Positions 35,700-43,811 of a DNA stretch of 64,000 nucleotides are shown here, piece by piece. The notes below the pieces were generated by a model that saw only the letters and a program-made list of their open reading frames with translations, did not search any database and had not been told where the DNA came from. Location of the stretch: assembly GCA_964221845.1 (NCBI GenBank), contig CAXPZW010000025.1:33597-97596 (forward strand), in the 5' to 3' direction. The translations under genes and the position numbers were made by a program. This DNA is from CAXPZW01 sp964221845 (GTDB taxonomy: Bacteria; Bacteroidota; Bacteroidia; Flavobacteriales_D; Sanyastnellaceae). The stretch's first letter is position 1, and each line of letters opens with the position of its first letter.

Positions 35700-37331
35700 T
35701 TACTGGATCACCACGCGGTGGGTCACTTGCTGGTCAAAGGCGTCCACAAAGGTGAAGTGGTACAGGCCTGGGGCCATGGATGACACGTCTACGGTCATGG
35801 TGTTGTCGGTGATGAGTTCCGAGCGCACAAAGCGGCCTTGGGCATCGTACATGTCCACACGGTTCATCTCGTGGGCGTTGTACACGGTGATTTGCAAGGT
35901 GGTGGTTGCGGGGCTTGGGAACACGCGTACGTCCTGGAAGTTGAACTCAGGCACGTCGAGCGCGTCTTGGTCGCAGTTGGGTTGGTAACCGCCGAACATG
36001 ATCTCAGCGCCGGTGTCGTCCGGATCCAACCATTCTTTCAACTTCTCGCTGGCAGGGTTGGGGTTGCTGTCCCAGTGGTGCGACATGCGTCCGTAGTAAT
36101 CGGGATCGTTGGGCGCGGTGCAGAACGAAGTACCGCCGGTGAGGTTGCCCAAGATCAGTCCTTCCTCGTTGAAGATGGGCGAGCCCGACGAACCGCCCTC
36201 GGTCACCCCGTGGTTGGTTTCGGTTTCTACCCAAGTCACCTCCCAGTGCGAACCAGGGGCGCCAAACCACACGCTGGTGAGGTTTTCGTCGTAGGTAGAG
36301 ATCTTCTTCACGTCGCCCGCAGGGTGGTGGATGCACACCCCTTCACTAGAACCGGCGCCCGAAGCGTCCCAGCCCGCGAAGAAGGGGTTCCAATTCTCGG
36401 GAATCTCGTCCTCGAGTTCTACCAGCAGGAAGTCAGAACCGCTGTTGCCACCGCCGTCGTTGCTGTCGGCCAAGTGGAACACGCCGTTGCGGTTGCGGCT
36501 CGAAGGTGCAGCACCGGTGCCGCAGCCTGATTTTTCGTAGTTAAAGCGTACCTGCAAGCTCAAGAAGTCTGCATCGCTCACGCCTTCTGCGCAGTGCAGT
36601 GCGGTGAGCATGTAGCGGCGGCAGTCGGCGGCAGTGGTGTTCACCAGCACGCCTGAACACAGGCCAATGAAGGCTCCGTCCACGATGCGCAAGCGCACCA
36701 CTGAATCGCGGAGTGGGCCCCAAGGCTCACCTTCCGGGCAGTTCACGTCCACCTCGCAAGGGTCTGAACCGCCGCGCTCTTCGGCTTGGTGGAAGTATAC
36801 GTAGCGATAGAAGTGGCCCACGCCACGCACGCCCAAGGTGGGGGTGCCTACCACGCCTACAGGCATGTAGATCTCCAGCACGAGGTCGTCGCCGGGGACT
36901 TCGGCGGTGGTCATGATGCCGTGCTCGGCGTTTTCGGTGTGGTCGTACGGACCTTCTACCCAGCTGCGGGTAGCATCGTAGGCAAACAGGTAAGCGCCTA
37001 CCGGAATGTGGTAATTGTCAAAGAAAGCGGCCACCGCTGCAGCGCCGTCGGTGTGGAAGCGCATGCGAATCACCTGGTCGCCGTTGGGCAGGGTGTTCCA
37101 TTCGGCGTGGTCTTCCAGGGTGAATTGGGTATCGATGACGCGGCCGTGGTTGGTGCGGCCACCTTCGTCCTCGATGCGGGTGTCTTCTTGCAGGAGGCGG
37201 TGGTGGTCAAAGGTTTCCAGCTCATAGGCCTCAGGAGTGTCTGGGAAAGCCCAGCCCGGAGGAATGATGCCGGTTTGTGCGTTGAGGGTAGTGGTGGCGG
37301 CCAATGCGGCCAAGAATAAAAGTCGAATCAT
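35700..37331 (-). CDS. Secreted trypsin-like serine protease (lysyl endopeptidase type) with T9SS tail
   Basis: A 543-residue exported protease. Signal peptide to about residue 19. A pro-region or beta domain precedes the S1-type catalytic domain, whose triad is visible as His246 (LTALHCAEG), Asp300 (NSGSDFLLVEL) and Ser382 (GGSSGSPIF). Cysteine spacing (DPCEVDVNCPEGEPW) resembles lysyl endopeptidases such as Achromobacter protease I. The last 75 residues are a T9SS type A tail (VFPSPATTTLQITVYN to APGLYHFTFVD, ending VTHRVVIQ). It is expected to act outside the cell. Cleavage specificity is not proven. TATTTTTA near 37363-37356 may be the -7 element. Confidence 0.9.
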   Translation of the reverse strand: MIRLLFLAALAATTTLNAQTGIIPPGWAFPDTPEAYELETFDHHRLLQEDTRIEDEGGRTNHGRVIDTQFTLEDHAEWNTLPNGDQVIRMRFHTDGAAAVAAFFDNYHIPVGAYLFAYDATRSWVEGPYDHTENAEHGIMTTAEVPGDDLVLEIYMPVGVVGTPTLGVRGVGHFYRYVYFHQAEERGGSDPCEVDVNCPEGEPWGPLRDSVVRLRIVDGAFIGLCSGVLVNTTAADCRRYMLTALHCAEGVSDADFLSLQVRFNYEKSGCGTGAAPSSRNRNGVFHLADSNDGGGNSGSDFLLVELEDEIPENWNPFFAGWDASGAGSSEGVCIHHPAGDVKKISTYDENLTSVWFGAPGSHWEVTWVETETNHGVTEGGSSGSPIFNEEGLILGNLTGGTSFCTAPNDPDYYGRMSHHWDSNPNPASEKLKEWLDPDDTGAEIMFGGYQPNCDQDALDVPEFNFQDVRVFPSPATTTLQITVYNAHEMNRVDMYDAQGRFVRSELITDNTMTVDVSSMAPGLYHFTFVDAFDQQVTHRVVIQ

Positions 37332-37644
37332 CGGTTGGGTGTTTGAACAGCGAGGCTAAAAATACAGGCTTTCCTGCGGCCTTGATCACAAAAATGCCAC
37401 GTCTGAGGTGGTTTGCACAAGCCGCGGGTTACAATCCCTTGTCCAAACCTCGGAATCCCAAACATCAGAATGCCCTGACGCTTGCCCGAACAATGTGGCA
37501 CACGCCTTGCCCAGATGTCAGAAACCAGCTGCGGTCATTTTGGATTTTTTCAACGTGCGCTGCACCTTGATTTCGGTAACTTTCGATCCTGCTTTTCCGT
37601 GTAAGGGTACGGAATCCGAGCAGACCATTTTTAACACCCCACCT
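37332..37644. other. Divergent intergenic region, 313 bp
   Basis: It lies between the leftward protease gene and the rightward ctp gene. Two -7-like elements are seen: TATTTTTA on the minus strand near 37363-37356 and TAACTTTC on the plus strand at 37577-37584. No gene or repeat is recognised in between. Confidence 0.5.
37577..37584 (+). promoter_or_regulatory. -7 promoter element TAACTTTC
   Basis: Read as TAACTTTC followed by G (37585). It lies 60 bases before the ctp ATG, leaving a longer leader than most genes here. Confidence 0.4.
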
Positions 37645-39252
37645 ATGACGCCCTTGTTGCGTACCGCATTTATTTCCATTGGCCTTGTGGCCAGCACCGC
37701 TGCATTTGCCCAAACCGGCTCCGCAGAATCCACCACCGAAAAATTCTCCACCCTGCTCTACTACATCGAAAACATGTATGTAGACTCGGTGAACAGCACC
37801 GAACTGGTAGAAACCGCTATTCGCAATATGCTGGAGGATCTCGATCCCCACAGCCTGTACATTCCACCCGAAGAAGTCCAAGCGGCCAACGAACCCCTCA
37901 ACGGCAGCTTCGACGGCATCGGCATCCAATTCAACATCCTGCGGGACACGATCTTTGTGGTGGCTCCCATCTCAGGCGGCCCATCCGAAGCCTTGGGCAT
38001 CCGCTCGGGCGACAAGATTGTTGAAGTCGACGGCGAATCGGTCGCCGGCATCGAAATCACCAACCGCATGGTGATGGACTACCTCAAAGGTCCCAAGGGC
38101 ACCAAGGTGAAGGTCGGCATCAAACGCGCTGGGGTAAATAAGATCCTGGACTTCAACATCACCCGCGACAAAATTCCCATTTACAGCGTTGACGCCCACT
38201 TTATGGTGGACGACAAGGTGGGCTACGTGAAGGTGAACCGTTTTGCGCGCACCACCCTCGAAGAACTGCGCGCAGCGCTGGGCAACCTCAAGCGCGCCGG
38301 CATGGAAGACCTGATTCTGGACCTGCAAGGCAACGGGGGCGGATTGCTCCAAGCCGCCGTGCAAATGGCCGACGAATTCCTGAGTGACGACAAACTCATT
38401 GTGTACATGGAAGGCCGCAGCTACCCACGCGACGACCGCAACGCCCGCCGCGAAGGCCTGCACGAAAAGGGCCGATTGGTGGTGCTGATCGATGAAGGCT
38501 CAGCTTCGGCCAGTGAGATTGTGTCGGGGGCCATCCAAGACTGGGACCGCGGGCTCATTGTAGGTCGCCGTTCGTTTGGAAAAGGATTGGTGCAACGCCC
38601 GGTGCCACTTCCCGATGGTTCGGCCGTGCGCTTGACTGTGCAGAAGTACTTCACCCCTTCGGGACGCTGCATCCAAAAGAGCTACGAGGAAGGCGTGGAA
38701 GCCTACCGCTCCGAGAAATACGAACGCTACGAAAGCGGCGAGGTCTACTCCCTGGAGAACCTCGACCTGCCCGACTCACTGCGCTTTGAGACCAAAGTAA
38801 AAGGACGCTCGGTGTATGGCGGAGGCGGTATCCTCCCGGATGTGTTTGTGCCGGTGGACACCACCTACACTTCTGAATTTTTCTCCAACGTGTTGCGCAA
38901 AGGCCTCACCAACCAGTTTGTGCTGGAATACGTGGACGCCAACCGCGGGGTGATGAAGCAGAACTACCCCGAAGCGGACGATTTCTTCCGCAACTTCTCG
39001 GTCAGCCAAGAAATGGAAGACGCGTTCCTGGCTTTTGTCGCCAAGAATGAAGTGGAATTCAACGCCGAAGAATACGCGGTCTCGCGCGAGGCCATGCTGA
39101 TCCGTATGAAGGCCTTTGTGGGACGCAACCTGTTCGACCAGAACATGTTCTACCGCGTGATATCAGAACTCAATCCGGCTTTCCGCAAGGCCAACGAAGT
39201 GCTGAACGACGGTACCTTCCGCAAGATGAACTTGGCGCACTCGCAATTCTAG
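37645..39252 (+). CDS. C-terminal processing peptidase (S41 family)
   Basis: A 535-residue exported protease of the Ctp/Prc type, acting in the periplasm. Signal peptide to about residue 23 (STAAFAQ). A PDZ domain spans about 85-165 (FDGIGIQFN, GIRSGDKIVEVDG). The S41 domain follows with the Ser-Lys dyad: Ser288 in EGSASASEIVSG and Lys313 in RRSFGKGLVQ. A helical C-terminal region of about 150 residues ends the chain. ATG 37645 starts the signal peptide; the frame is open further upstream but contains the promoter. Confidence 0.93.
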   Translation: MTPLLRTAFISIGLVASTAAFAQTGSAESTTEKFSTLLYYIENMYVDSVNSTELVETAIRNMLEDLDPHSLYIPPEEVQAANEPLNGSFDGIGIQFNILRDTIFVVAPISGGPSEALGIRSGDKIVEVDGESVAGIEITNRMVMDYLKGPKGTKVKVGIKRAGVNKILDFNITRDKIPIYSVDAHFMVDDKVGYVKVNRFARTTLEELRAALGNLKRAGMEDLILDLQGNGGGLLQAAVQMADEFLSDDKLIVYMEGRSYPRDDRNARREGLHEKGRLVVLIDEGSASASEIVSGAIQDWDRGLIVGRRSFGKGLVQRPVPLPDGSAVRLTVQKYFTPSGRCIQKSYEEGVEAYRSEKYERYESGEVYSLENLDLPDSLRFETKVKGRSVYGGGGILPDVFVPVDTTYTSEFFSNVLRKGLTNQFVLEYVDANRGVMKQNYPEADDFFRNFSVSQEMEDAFLAFVAKNEVEFNAEEYAVSREAMLIRMKAFVGRNLFDQNMFYRVISELNPAFRKANEVLNDGTFRKMNLAHSQF

Positions 39253-39298
39253 AGTGTAAACGATATGTGAAAAGCCCCGGAGGTCGAACCCCATTCGT

Positions 39299-39306
39299 AT
39301 CTTTGG
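39299..39306 (+). promoter_or_regulatory. -7 promoter element TATCTTTG
   Basis: Exact match to TAnnTTTG, 27 bases before the ATG of the DUF1573 gene. Confidence 0.55.
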
Positions 39307-39333
39307 GCATCTGTTGATCAAAAACACGAAGAC

Positions 39334-39870
39334 ATGCAAAAAGGATTGCAAATTGGATTGCTCGCTGTGGTTGCCGTTCTGCTCGGCGTAGTTGCCTACG
39401 GCTTGATGGACAAAGGCGCTGACACGCCCGGCGTAGTGACCCGCGACGACGCTCCTGCCACTACTACTGCAGCAGCCAACAACACCAACAACACCTCCAC
39501 TGTAAAGCCTACCGAGAAGCCGGTAGCCACTGGCCCCACCACCACCATGCTGTTCGAAGAATACGAGCACGACTTTGGTGTGATGGATGAAGGCGACAAA
39601 GTGGAGCACATCTTCAAGTTCACCAACACCGGTGAGAACCCACTCATCCTCGAGGACTGCAAAGGTTCTTGCGGCTGTACCGTACCTACCTGCCCCAAGG
39701 AGCCCATCCAGCCCGGCGGCGAAGGCGAAATCAAAGTGGTGTTCAACTCGCGCGGCAAGAAGAACAAGCAAACCAAGCGTGTGACCATTACCGCCAACAC
39801 CGCGCCTGAAGCGCAAACCGTACTGACCATTTCTGCAAATGTGACCCCAGCTCCAGAGCAGGGCCAATAA
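39334..39870 (+). CDS. DUF1573 protein, membrane-anchored
   Basis: A 178-residue protein with one N-terminal membrane segment (residues 6-24), a Thr/Ala/Asn-rich linker (about 35-68), and a DUF1573 domain with an Ig-like fold: EEYEHDFGVMDEGDKVEHIF, TNTGENPLILEDCKGSCGCT and VVFNSRGKKNKQTKRVTI. The CKGSCGCTVPTCP cysteines are typical. Function unknown. It is two bases upstream of the DUF3108 gene and both are probably cotranscribed. Confidence 0.88.
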   Translation: MQKGLQIGLLAVVAVLLGVVAYGLMDKGADTPGVVTRDDAPATTTAAANNTNNTSTVKPTEKPVATGPTTTMLFEEYEHDFGVMDEGDKVEHIFKFTNTGENPLILEDCKGSCGCTVPTCPKEPIQPGGEGEIKVVFNSRGKKNKQTKRVTITANTAPEAQTVLTISANVTPAPEQGQ

Positions 39871-39872
39871 AC

Positions 39873-40703
39873 ATGCGCAGCGGTCTACCTCATCGAAGCC
39901 ACCTGTTTTGGGTGGCTTTTTTTATCTCCATGTGTGGGGCCACCGCCGCACGCGCACAGAATTGTGGAGAGCCCAAGGGCACCTTGCCCTTTGCCGATGG
40001 GGAACAGATTTCTTACAACCTCACCTACCAATGGGGCCTGCTTTGGGTTACCGCAGGCAACGTGACCTTTTCGGTCACCGATACCTCCCTCACCGAATCG
40101 CAAGGGGGGTTTCAATTCAAAGGCGAAGGCGCCTCGCTGGACACCTGGGATTGGTTCTACAAGGTGAGTTCCACCTACGCTTCGGTGTGTGATTCTTCGT
40201 GCAATCCCTTGAAGTTTGAGCGCAAGGGGCAGGAGGGCTCTTACGTGTACGACCGCACCTACGACATCCACCCTGGCGACAGCGCCCGCTTTTACCGCAA
40301 CGATCCCTCCAAGGAGTCCATGGACTGGCCCATTCAACTGGGCGACACCTGCGCGTTTGACGTCATCTCAGCCATTTACCGAGTACGCAACACCGACTTC
40401 TCCGAGCTCAAAGTAGGCGAACGTTTTCCACTGCGCTTGATTCTGGACGGCGCGGTACACGACATCCACATCACATACGAAGGCATCAAGGCTTGGAAGG
40501 ACCCAAGAACGGGCAAGAAGTACCGCTGTCACCTGATCCGTCCCGACCTGATCGAAGGCACGGTGTTCAAGGCCGGCGACAGTATGAAGGTGTTTGTGTC
40601 CGATGACCGCCGCCAAATCCCTCTCTACATCGAAACGGACTTGGTGGTGGGCAAGGCGCGCATTTTCCTGACCGGCACCAAGAACCTAGTCCCGCCGGAA
40701 TAG
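39873..40703 (+). CDS. DUF3108 exported protein
   Basis: A 276-residue protein of the DUF3108 family (predicted beta-rich envelope protein). The signal peptide spans about residues 1-28 (HLFWVAFFISMCGATAARA). Domain marks are FADGEQISYNLTYQWGLLWVTAGNV, written here only in part, and the C-terminal PLYIETDLVVGKARIFL. The codons for the signal peptide include a terminator-shaped hairpin (see 39897-39923). A later ATG at 39930 would avoid the hairpin but cut the signal peptide, so 39873 is kept. Start just after the DUF1573 stop. Confidence 0.85.
   Translation: MRSGLPHRSHLFWVAFFISMCGATAARAQNCGEPKGTLPFADGEQISYNLTYQWGLLWVTAGNVTFSVTDTSLTESQGGFQFKGEGASLDTWDWFYKVSSTYASVCDSSCNPLKFERKGQEGSYVYDRTYDIHPGDSARFYRNDPSKESMDWPIQLGDTCAFDVISAIYRVRNTDFSELKVGERFPLRLILDGAVHDIHITYEGIKAWKDPRTGKKYRCHLIRPDLIEGTVFKAGDSMKVFVSDDRRQIPLYIETDLVVGKARIFLTGTKNLVPPE
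39897..39923 (+). terminator. Terminator-shaped hairpin inside signal-peptide codons
   Basis: AGCCACC (39897-39903) pairs with GGTGGCT (39911-39917) around TGTTTTG, followed directly by a run of seven T. It lies 24 bases inside the DUF3108 reading frame. It might end part of the DUF1573 transcripts and so lower DUF3108 expression. Confidence 0.5.
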
Positions 40704-40713
40704 TCTCAAGATT

Positions 40714-40947
40714 TTACTGCAAGAAGCTGTCGATGGCGGCCGCAAACTGGCGGTCCCGCTCGGTAATGGTGTTGCCCATGTCGTGGGTGGACAGCTCGAT
40801 TTTGACAAAGTTGCCCGCGTTGTACCACGCCGGGTGGTGGTTCATGCGCTCGGCCACCAAGGCCACGCGGGTCATGAAGGTGAAGGCTTCGCTGAAGTCC
40901 TTGAACCGGAATTCACGGGTGAGTTGGTTGTCCATTTCTTTCCACAT
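40714..40947 (-). CDS. 4a-hydroxytetrahydrobiopterin dehydratase
   Basis: A 77-residue pterin-4a-carbinolamine dehydratase (PCD/DCoH, PhhB) that recycles the pterin cofactor of aromatic amino acid hydroxylases. Nearly the whole chain is the family domain: LTREFRFKDFSEAFTFM, RVALVAERMNHHPAW with the active-site His pair, and LSTHDMGNTITERD. ATG 40947 gives MWKEMDNQL, like short Bacteroidota members, and TACATTTG lies upstream; the frame extends further but would overlap the opposite promoter. No hydroxylase gene is in the window. Confidence 0.9.
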   Translation of the reverse strand: MWKEMDNQLTREFRFKDFSEAFTFMTRVALVAERMNHHPAWYNAGNFVKIELSTHDMGNTITERDRQFAAAIDSFLQ

Positions 40948-40967
40948 GGGCGGTAGCAGTTGTTTCT

Positions 40968-40975
40968 CAAATGTA
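40968..40975 (-). promoter_or_regulatory. -7 promoter element TACATTTG
   Basis: Exact match to TAnnTTTG, 20 bases before the dehydratase ATG at 40947; it decides that start. Confidence 0.55.
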
Positions 40976-41021
40976 GCGATTCCCCTGAGGGTCAACCCCG
41001 CGGTGGATCGCACCCAAGGAG

Positions 41022-41029
41022 TATCTTCG
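41022..41029 (+). promoter_or_regulatory. -7 promoter element TATCTTCG
   Basis: Matches TAnnTTYG, 14 bases before the ATG of the aminotransferase gene; it excludes the upstream in-frame start. Confidence 0.55.
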
Positions 41030-41043
41030 CACAAAACTGCGGC

Positions 41044-42243
41044 ATGATTCCGTTTTCCCCTCCCCGTGTAGATCAACATACCGTTAATGCTGTGGCTGAG
41101 GCACTTCGCTCAGGGTGGATCACCACAGGGCCCCGAACCAAGGCATTTGAACGCGCATTGGAAGCCTACACCGGCGCCGAACGGGTCATTTGTTTGAACT
41201 CTTGGACCAATGCCGTGGAACTGGTGCTCCGCTGGTACGGAGTTGGACCGGGCGATGAGGTGATCGTGCCTGCTTACACCTACTGCGCCACTGCCAACAT
41301 TGTGCTGCATTTGGGCGCCACACCAGTGCTAGCAGACAGCGACCCAGAGGGATTCAACATCACCGCTGACACCGTGGCTCCACTACTTACCGAACGCACC
41401 AAGGTGGTCATGCCCGTGGACATCGGCGGGCTGCCTTGCGAGGCGGATGCTTTGCTGGAACTGCTGAAGACCGCTCCTTTCTCCCCGAACACCCGTGAGC
41501 AAGAAGCATTGGGCCGCCCCCTGCTCATCGTAGACGCCGCGCACTCGGTAGGGGCCGAATACCGGGGACACAAAACAGGCGCATGGGGCGACGTGGCTGG
41601 ATTCAGCTTCCATGCCGTCAAAAACCTCACCACCGCAGAAGGCGGGGCACTGGCGCTGAACACCTCGGACTGGTTTGACCCCGAGGAACTCTACCGCTGG
41701 CTGAACGTGATGAGCCTGCACGGCCAAAGCAAAGACGCCTTGGCCAAAACCACCACAGGCGCCTGGCGCTACGATGTGGTGGCCCCGGGCTACAAATGCA
41801 ACATGACCGATTTGCAAGCCGCCATCGGCCAGGTAGAACTCGACCGCTACCCTGAAACACTGGCACGCCGCAAAGCCATTTGCCACGCCTACCACGCCTT
41901 CTTTCAAGCGCATGGCTGGGCCATCCCCCCGGTATTGGAGACCGCGGATGCCACCTCGAGCTATCACCTGTACATGCTCCGCCTCGAAGACTTTACCGAA
42001 GCCGAACGCGACCAGGTCATTGCAGGCTGTTACGAGCGCGGAGTGAGCGTCAATGTGCACTTCCAACCCTTGCCGCTGCTGACGGCCTACGATGAGCGCG
42101 GATACACCTTGGAATCGGTGCCCAATGCCTGCAACCTGTACCGCAACGAAATCAGCCTGCCGGTGTACTACGATTTGTCAGACGACGATGTGCAGACCGT
42201 GTGCGAGGCCGTGGCCGCATCCGTTCAAGCCGTGCGCGAATGA
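41044..42243 (+). CDS. DegT/DnrJ/EryC1-type sugar aminotransferase
   Basis: A 399-residue PLP-dependent aminotransferase acting on a nucleotide-linked keto-sugar. The fold type I marks are GSGWITTGPRTKAFE-like start (LRSGWITTGP), PAYTYCATANIV, the Asp164 in VDAAHSVGA, and the PLP Lys193 in FSFHAVKNLTTAEGG. It overlaps the downstream sugar transferase by four bases (ATGA), so the pair is translationally coupled. The combination resembles PglE plus PglC in pathways for amino-sugar-initiated glycans; the exact sugar is unknown. Confidence 0.92.
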   Translation: MIPFSPPRVDQHTVNAVAEALRSGWITTGPRTKAFERALEAYTGAERVICLNSWTNAVELVLRWYGVGPGDEVIVPAYTYCATANIVLHLGATPVLADSDPEGFNITADTVAPLLTERTKVVMPVDIGGLPCEADALLELLKTAPFSPNTREQEALGRPLLIVDAAHSVGAEYRGHKTGAWGDVAGFSFHAVKNLTTAEGGALALNTSDWFDPEELYRWLNVMSLHGQSKDALAKTTTGAWRYDVVAPGYKCNMTDLQAAIGQVELDRYPETLARRKAICHAYHAFFQAHGWAIPPVLETADATSSYHLYMLRLEDFTEAERDQVIAGCYERGVSVNVHFQPLPLLTAYDERGYTLESVPNACNLYRNEISLPVYYDLSDDDVQTVCEAVAASVQAVRE

Positions 42244-42833
42244 AGCGGGCCTTTGACCTGATAGTTGCCCTGCTGGCCGTGTTGGTGCTGTTGCCCCTGC
42301 TGGTGATCCTAGCGTTGGCCGTGGCGTTGACCAGCCCAGGCGGCGCCTTTTTTGCGCAAACGCGAGTGGGGCGAGGCGGCCGGAAGTTTCGGCTGTTGAA
42401 GTTCCGTTCCATGCGTCCGGGCAGCGAGGCCAAAGGCCAATTGACCGTGGGCGGCCGAGATCCACGCATCACCGCTGTGGGCCACTTCCTGCGCAAAACC
42501 AAACTGGACGAATTGCCCCAACTCATCAACGTGCTCAAAGGCGAAATGAGCCTGGTGGGCCCGCGTCCTGAGGTGCCCAAGTACGTGGCCCTCTACACGC
42601 CGGAACAACGCAAAGTGTTGGACGTGCGCCCGGGCCTGACCGACTACGCGTCGCTCGAATACTTTGAGGAAAATGCGCTCCTGGGCGCTTCAGAAAACCC
42701 GGAGGAAACCTACATCCAAGAGGTCATGCCCGCCAAGCTTGCGCTCAACGCCAAGTACATCCAAGACATGGGGTTGGGGACCGACTTAAAGATCCTTCTG
42801 CGTACCGCCGGTCGGATCGTTGGCCGCCGATGA
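42240..42833 (+). CDS. Small phosphoglycosyl transferase (PglC-like)
   Basis: A 197-residue monotopic phosphoglycosyl transferase that moves a sugar-1-phosphate to a polyprenyl phosphate at the inner membrane. It has the re-entrant helix (residues 4-28), KFRLLKFRSMRPGS, TKLDELPQLINVLKGEM and LVGPRPEVPKY, with the catalytic Asp-Glu in LDELPQ. It lacks the extra N-terminal domains of WcaJ-like enzymes, so it matches the PglC type. Its 3' end overlaps 48 bases of the convergent gene. Confidence 0.92.
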   Translation: MKRAFDLIVALLAVLVLLPLLVILALAVALTSPGGAFFAQTRVGRGGRKFRLLKFRSMRPGSEAKGQLTVGGRDPRITAVGHFLRKTKLDELPQLINVLKGEMSLVGPRPEVPKYVALYTPEQRKVLDVRPGLTDYASLEYFEENALLGASENPEETYIQEVMPAKLALNAKYIQDMGLGTDLKILLRTAGRIVGRR

Positions 42834-43724
42834 GCCTTCTTGCGCGGTGGCAAACAGCCCCAGCAAGTTGCGCAGCTCCTCCACCTTGACCTCCTTGCCC
42901 ATTTGTGAGTACGAGTACACCAAGTTGTTCAGCATGCGCTGCAAGATGGCTTTGTTGTCACACGGGTGGTAGAAGGACACGCGCTTGGGCAAATCCAAGT
43001 AGTCCAGAAACTCGTCGATTTCGGTCTTGTGGATCACCTCGCCCTTGCTGAAGGGATTGATGTAAAACAAGATGCCGTTGTCGGAAGGCACACCCCCGTC
43101 GCCCAAGTTCATGATGGCGGTTTCATCCACATAAGCCAGGATGAAGTGATTGGGCAGGTTGACGCCAAAAATGGGCACATCCAACGACTCAGCCAGGATG
43201 CGGTAGATGACCGCGAGCGAAAGCGGGTTGCCTTTTTTGGAGGTCAGTACGTCTTGCAGGTACGAGTTCTGGGGCGACGAGTAATTCTGCTTGTTGCCTT
43301 CAAACCCGTGCACCTCGTAGATGATGTGGTTGAACACCTTCACCTTTTCCAGCGCAGTGAGCGAATCGTTCAGCTCCAGCCAAATGTCTTGGCGGATGCG
43401 GTTGATTTGATCGCGCAAGTCGGCCACATCGCAGGTGGGGTATTGGTAGCGGTTGACCAGCAACGCGCCGTCCAACAAATCGTTGCATTCATCCTCCTTC
43501 CAAGTAGACAGGTGGCCTTCGATGGCCTCGTACTGGATGGTGTGGATGAGTTGCTCAACGCGGTCCTGAAACAAATCCCCATAGGCATTCAGCTCCCAGT
43601 AGCGTTCCAGGTCCGGAATGATGGTCTCTCCTTTTTTGGTGAGCTCGGTGCGGATGTGCGAGAAGATCTCGGGATCGGGATCTTCGATCAGGGTGATCAG
43701 GGCGTTGATTTGGCTGTGACTCAT
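42786..43724 (-). CDS. SirB1-type transglutaminase-like protein
   Basis: A 312-residue protein with a SirB1/transglutaminase-like domain: NSYLQDVLTSKKGNPLSLAV and VYRILAESLDVPIFGVNLPNHF, containing the conserved GNPLSL and NLPNHF blocks. TPR-like helices follow in the C-terminus (QRMLNNLVYSYSQMGKEVK). Function unknown. ATG 43724 is chosen because TAAATTTG lies 32 bases upstream. The 3' end overlaps 48 bases of the PglC-like gene, an unusually long convergent overlap for this window. Confidence 0.85.
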   Translation of the reverse strand: MSHSQINALITLIEDPDPEIFSHIRTELTKKGETIIPDLERYWELNAYGDLFQDRVEQLIHTIQYEAIEGHLSTWKEDECNDLLDGALLVNRYQYPTCDVADLRDQINRIRQDIWLELNDSLTALEKVKVFNHIIYEVHGFEGNKQNYSSPQNSYLQDVLTSKKGNPLSLAVIYRILAESLDVPIFGVNLPNHFILAYVDETAIMNLGDGGVPSDNGILFYINPFSKGEVIHKTEIDEFLDYLDLPKRVSFYHPCDNKAILQRMLNNLVYSYSQMGKEVKVEELRNLLGLFATAQEGSSAANDPTGGTQKDL

Positions 43725-43756
43725 GGGTGCTAAACGGTTCTGAATGTGCAGCAACC

Positions 43757-43764
43757 CAAATTTA
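43757..43764 (-). promoter_or_regulatory. -7 promoter element TAAATTTG
   Basis: Exact match to TAnnTTTG upstream of the SirB1-type gene; 32 bases to the ATG. Confidence 0.5.
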
Positions 43765-43811
43765 GCCGCAGGCCCTAGCGCGGTTGACACCCTGCTCAAG
43801 GGTTGTTAACA

